Of a stretch of 5,637 nt of DNA, positions 5,424-5,637 are shown piece by piece. Numbering within the stretch: the stretch's first letter is position 1; every line of letters begins with the position of its first letter. Under the pieces are notes generated by a model. The model worked only from the letters and a program-made list of their open reading frames with translations. It was not told the DNA's origin and did no database searches. The stretch spans positions 1 through 5,637 of the forward strand of contig JAITVW010000020.1 in NCBI GenBank assembly GCA_031285605.1. The letters run 5' to 3'. A program made the position numbers and the translations under genes. Source of the stretch: Fusobacteriales bacterium. Lineage in GTDB: Bacteria; Fusobacteriota; Fusobacteriia; Fusobacteriales; Leptotrichiaceae.

Positions 5424-5637
5424 ATGTATGATATTCTGATTATCGGTGACGGTGTAACAAAAGCCTGTATTGTAAGAGAACTACCGAAATACGATTTAGA
5501 CATTTTGGTTTTGAAGAAAAATAACGATGCTGCTGACGAAAAAATTCCGCTGTTATTCACGCAGGATTTGATGCACGGGAAGATACTCTTATGGCTGAGC
5601 TGAATGTTCTGGGAAATTCAATGTTTGATAAATTATC
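5424..5637 (+). pseudogene. FAD-dependent oxidoreductase (GlpA/L-2-hydroxyglutarate oxidase-like), frameshifted, partial
   Basis: An ATG at 5424 sits 7-8 nt after a good ribosome binding site (AAGGAG, 5413-5418). The frame reads MYDILIIGDGVTKACIVREL and KYDLDILVLKKNNDAADEK, then ends at TGA 5601-5603 after 59 residues. From 5543 the frame shifted by one base instead reads NSAVIHAGFDA and then TLMAELNVLGNSMFDKL to the window edge. That is what follows in this family (roughly ...GTSKANSxIxHAGFDA...LNVLGN-MF). The break lies at a run of six As (5539-5544), and about three residues of the conserved GTSKAN stretch are also missing, so a deletion near 10 nt fits. The N-terminal Rossmann motif GxGxxG reads GDGVTK (last Gly lost), and the acidic residue expected in VLEKNND is Lys. 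These losses, besides the frameshift, argue for a decaying gene rather than a sequencing slip. Intact relatives are about 480-500 residues (family knowledge); the rest is outside the window. Confidence 0.75.

Noticed and set aside
5538..5546. Programmed -1 frameshift site in the oxidoreductase gene
   Set aside because: The in-frame codons GAA AAA ATT do not make a canonical X-XXY-YYZ heptamer, and loss of the FAD-binding residues points to decay instead. Simple slippage on the A6 run cannot be fully excluded.

Overview
The window is AT-rich bacterial DNA. The conserved genes, clean GGAGG ribosome binding sites, near-consensus promoters, and a CRISPR repeat of the clostridial/fusobacterial type I-B style suggest a low-GC anaerobe. 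Fusobacteriota (Sebaldella/Leptotrichia-like) is my best guess, with Clostridia as the alternative. This placement is inference from style, not from a search.

Layout, left to right. (1) Positions 1-94, plus strand: the last 30 codons of a polytopic membrane protein, possibly CcdA-like. (2) Positions 101-156: a long hairpin that can terminate transcription from both sides. (3) Positions 173-400: a small CRISPR array of four 30-nt repeats and three spacers with no cas genes in view. Its degenerate repeat, repeat orientation, and a promoter (TCGACA-17-TATAAT) just outside the opposite end all say it is transcribed on the minus strand. (4) Positions 640-2067, minus strand: a two-gene unit, nfeD-like then SPFH/paraslipin-like, closed by a compact intrinsic terminator. 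(5) Positions 2191-4842, minus strand: a complete valyl-tRNA synthetase, valS, which may be transcribed together with the pair because no terminator is visible between them. (6) Positions 4843-5161: the valS promoter (TTGACA-17-TATTTT with an extended -10) and a predicted leader of about 284 nt with a strong GC-rich hairpin and no riboswitch class that I recognise. (7) Positions 5350-5637, plus strand: a divergent promoter and ribosome binding site driving the start of an FAD-dependent oxidoreductase. That gene is frameshifted and has lost key FAD-binding residues, so it looks like a decaying pseudogene.

The protein-coding genes are housekeeping. ValRS charges tRNA-Val. NfeD and SPFH proteins form membrane-microdomain assemblies together. 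The less ordinary material is non-coding: the solitary CRISPR array with its own promoter and shared terminator, a 12-nt seed-position match between its leader-proximal spacer and the valS leader, and the long structured valS leader itself. I see no convincing new multi-gene system here.
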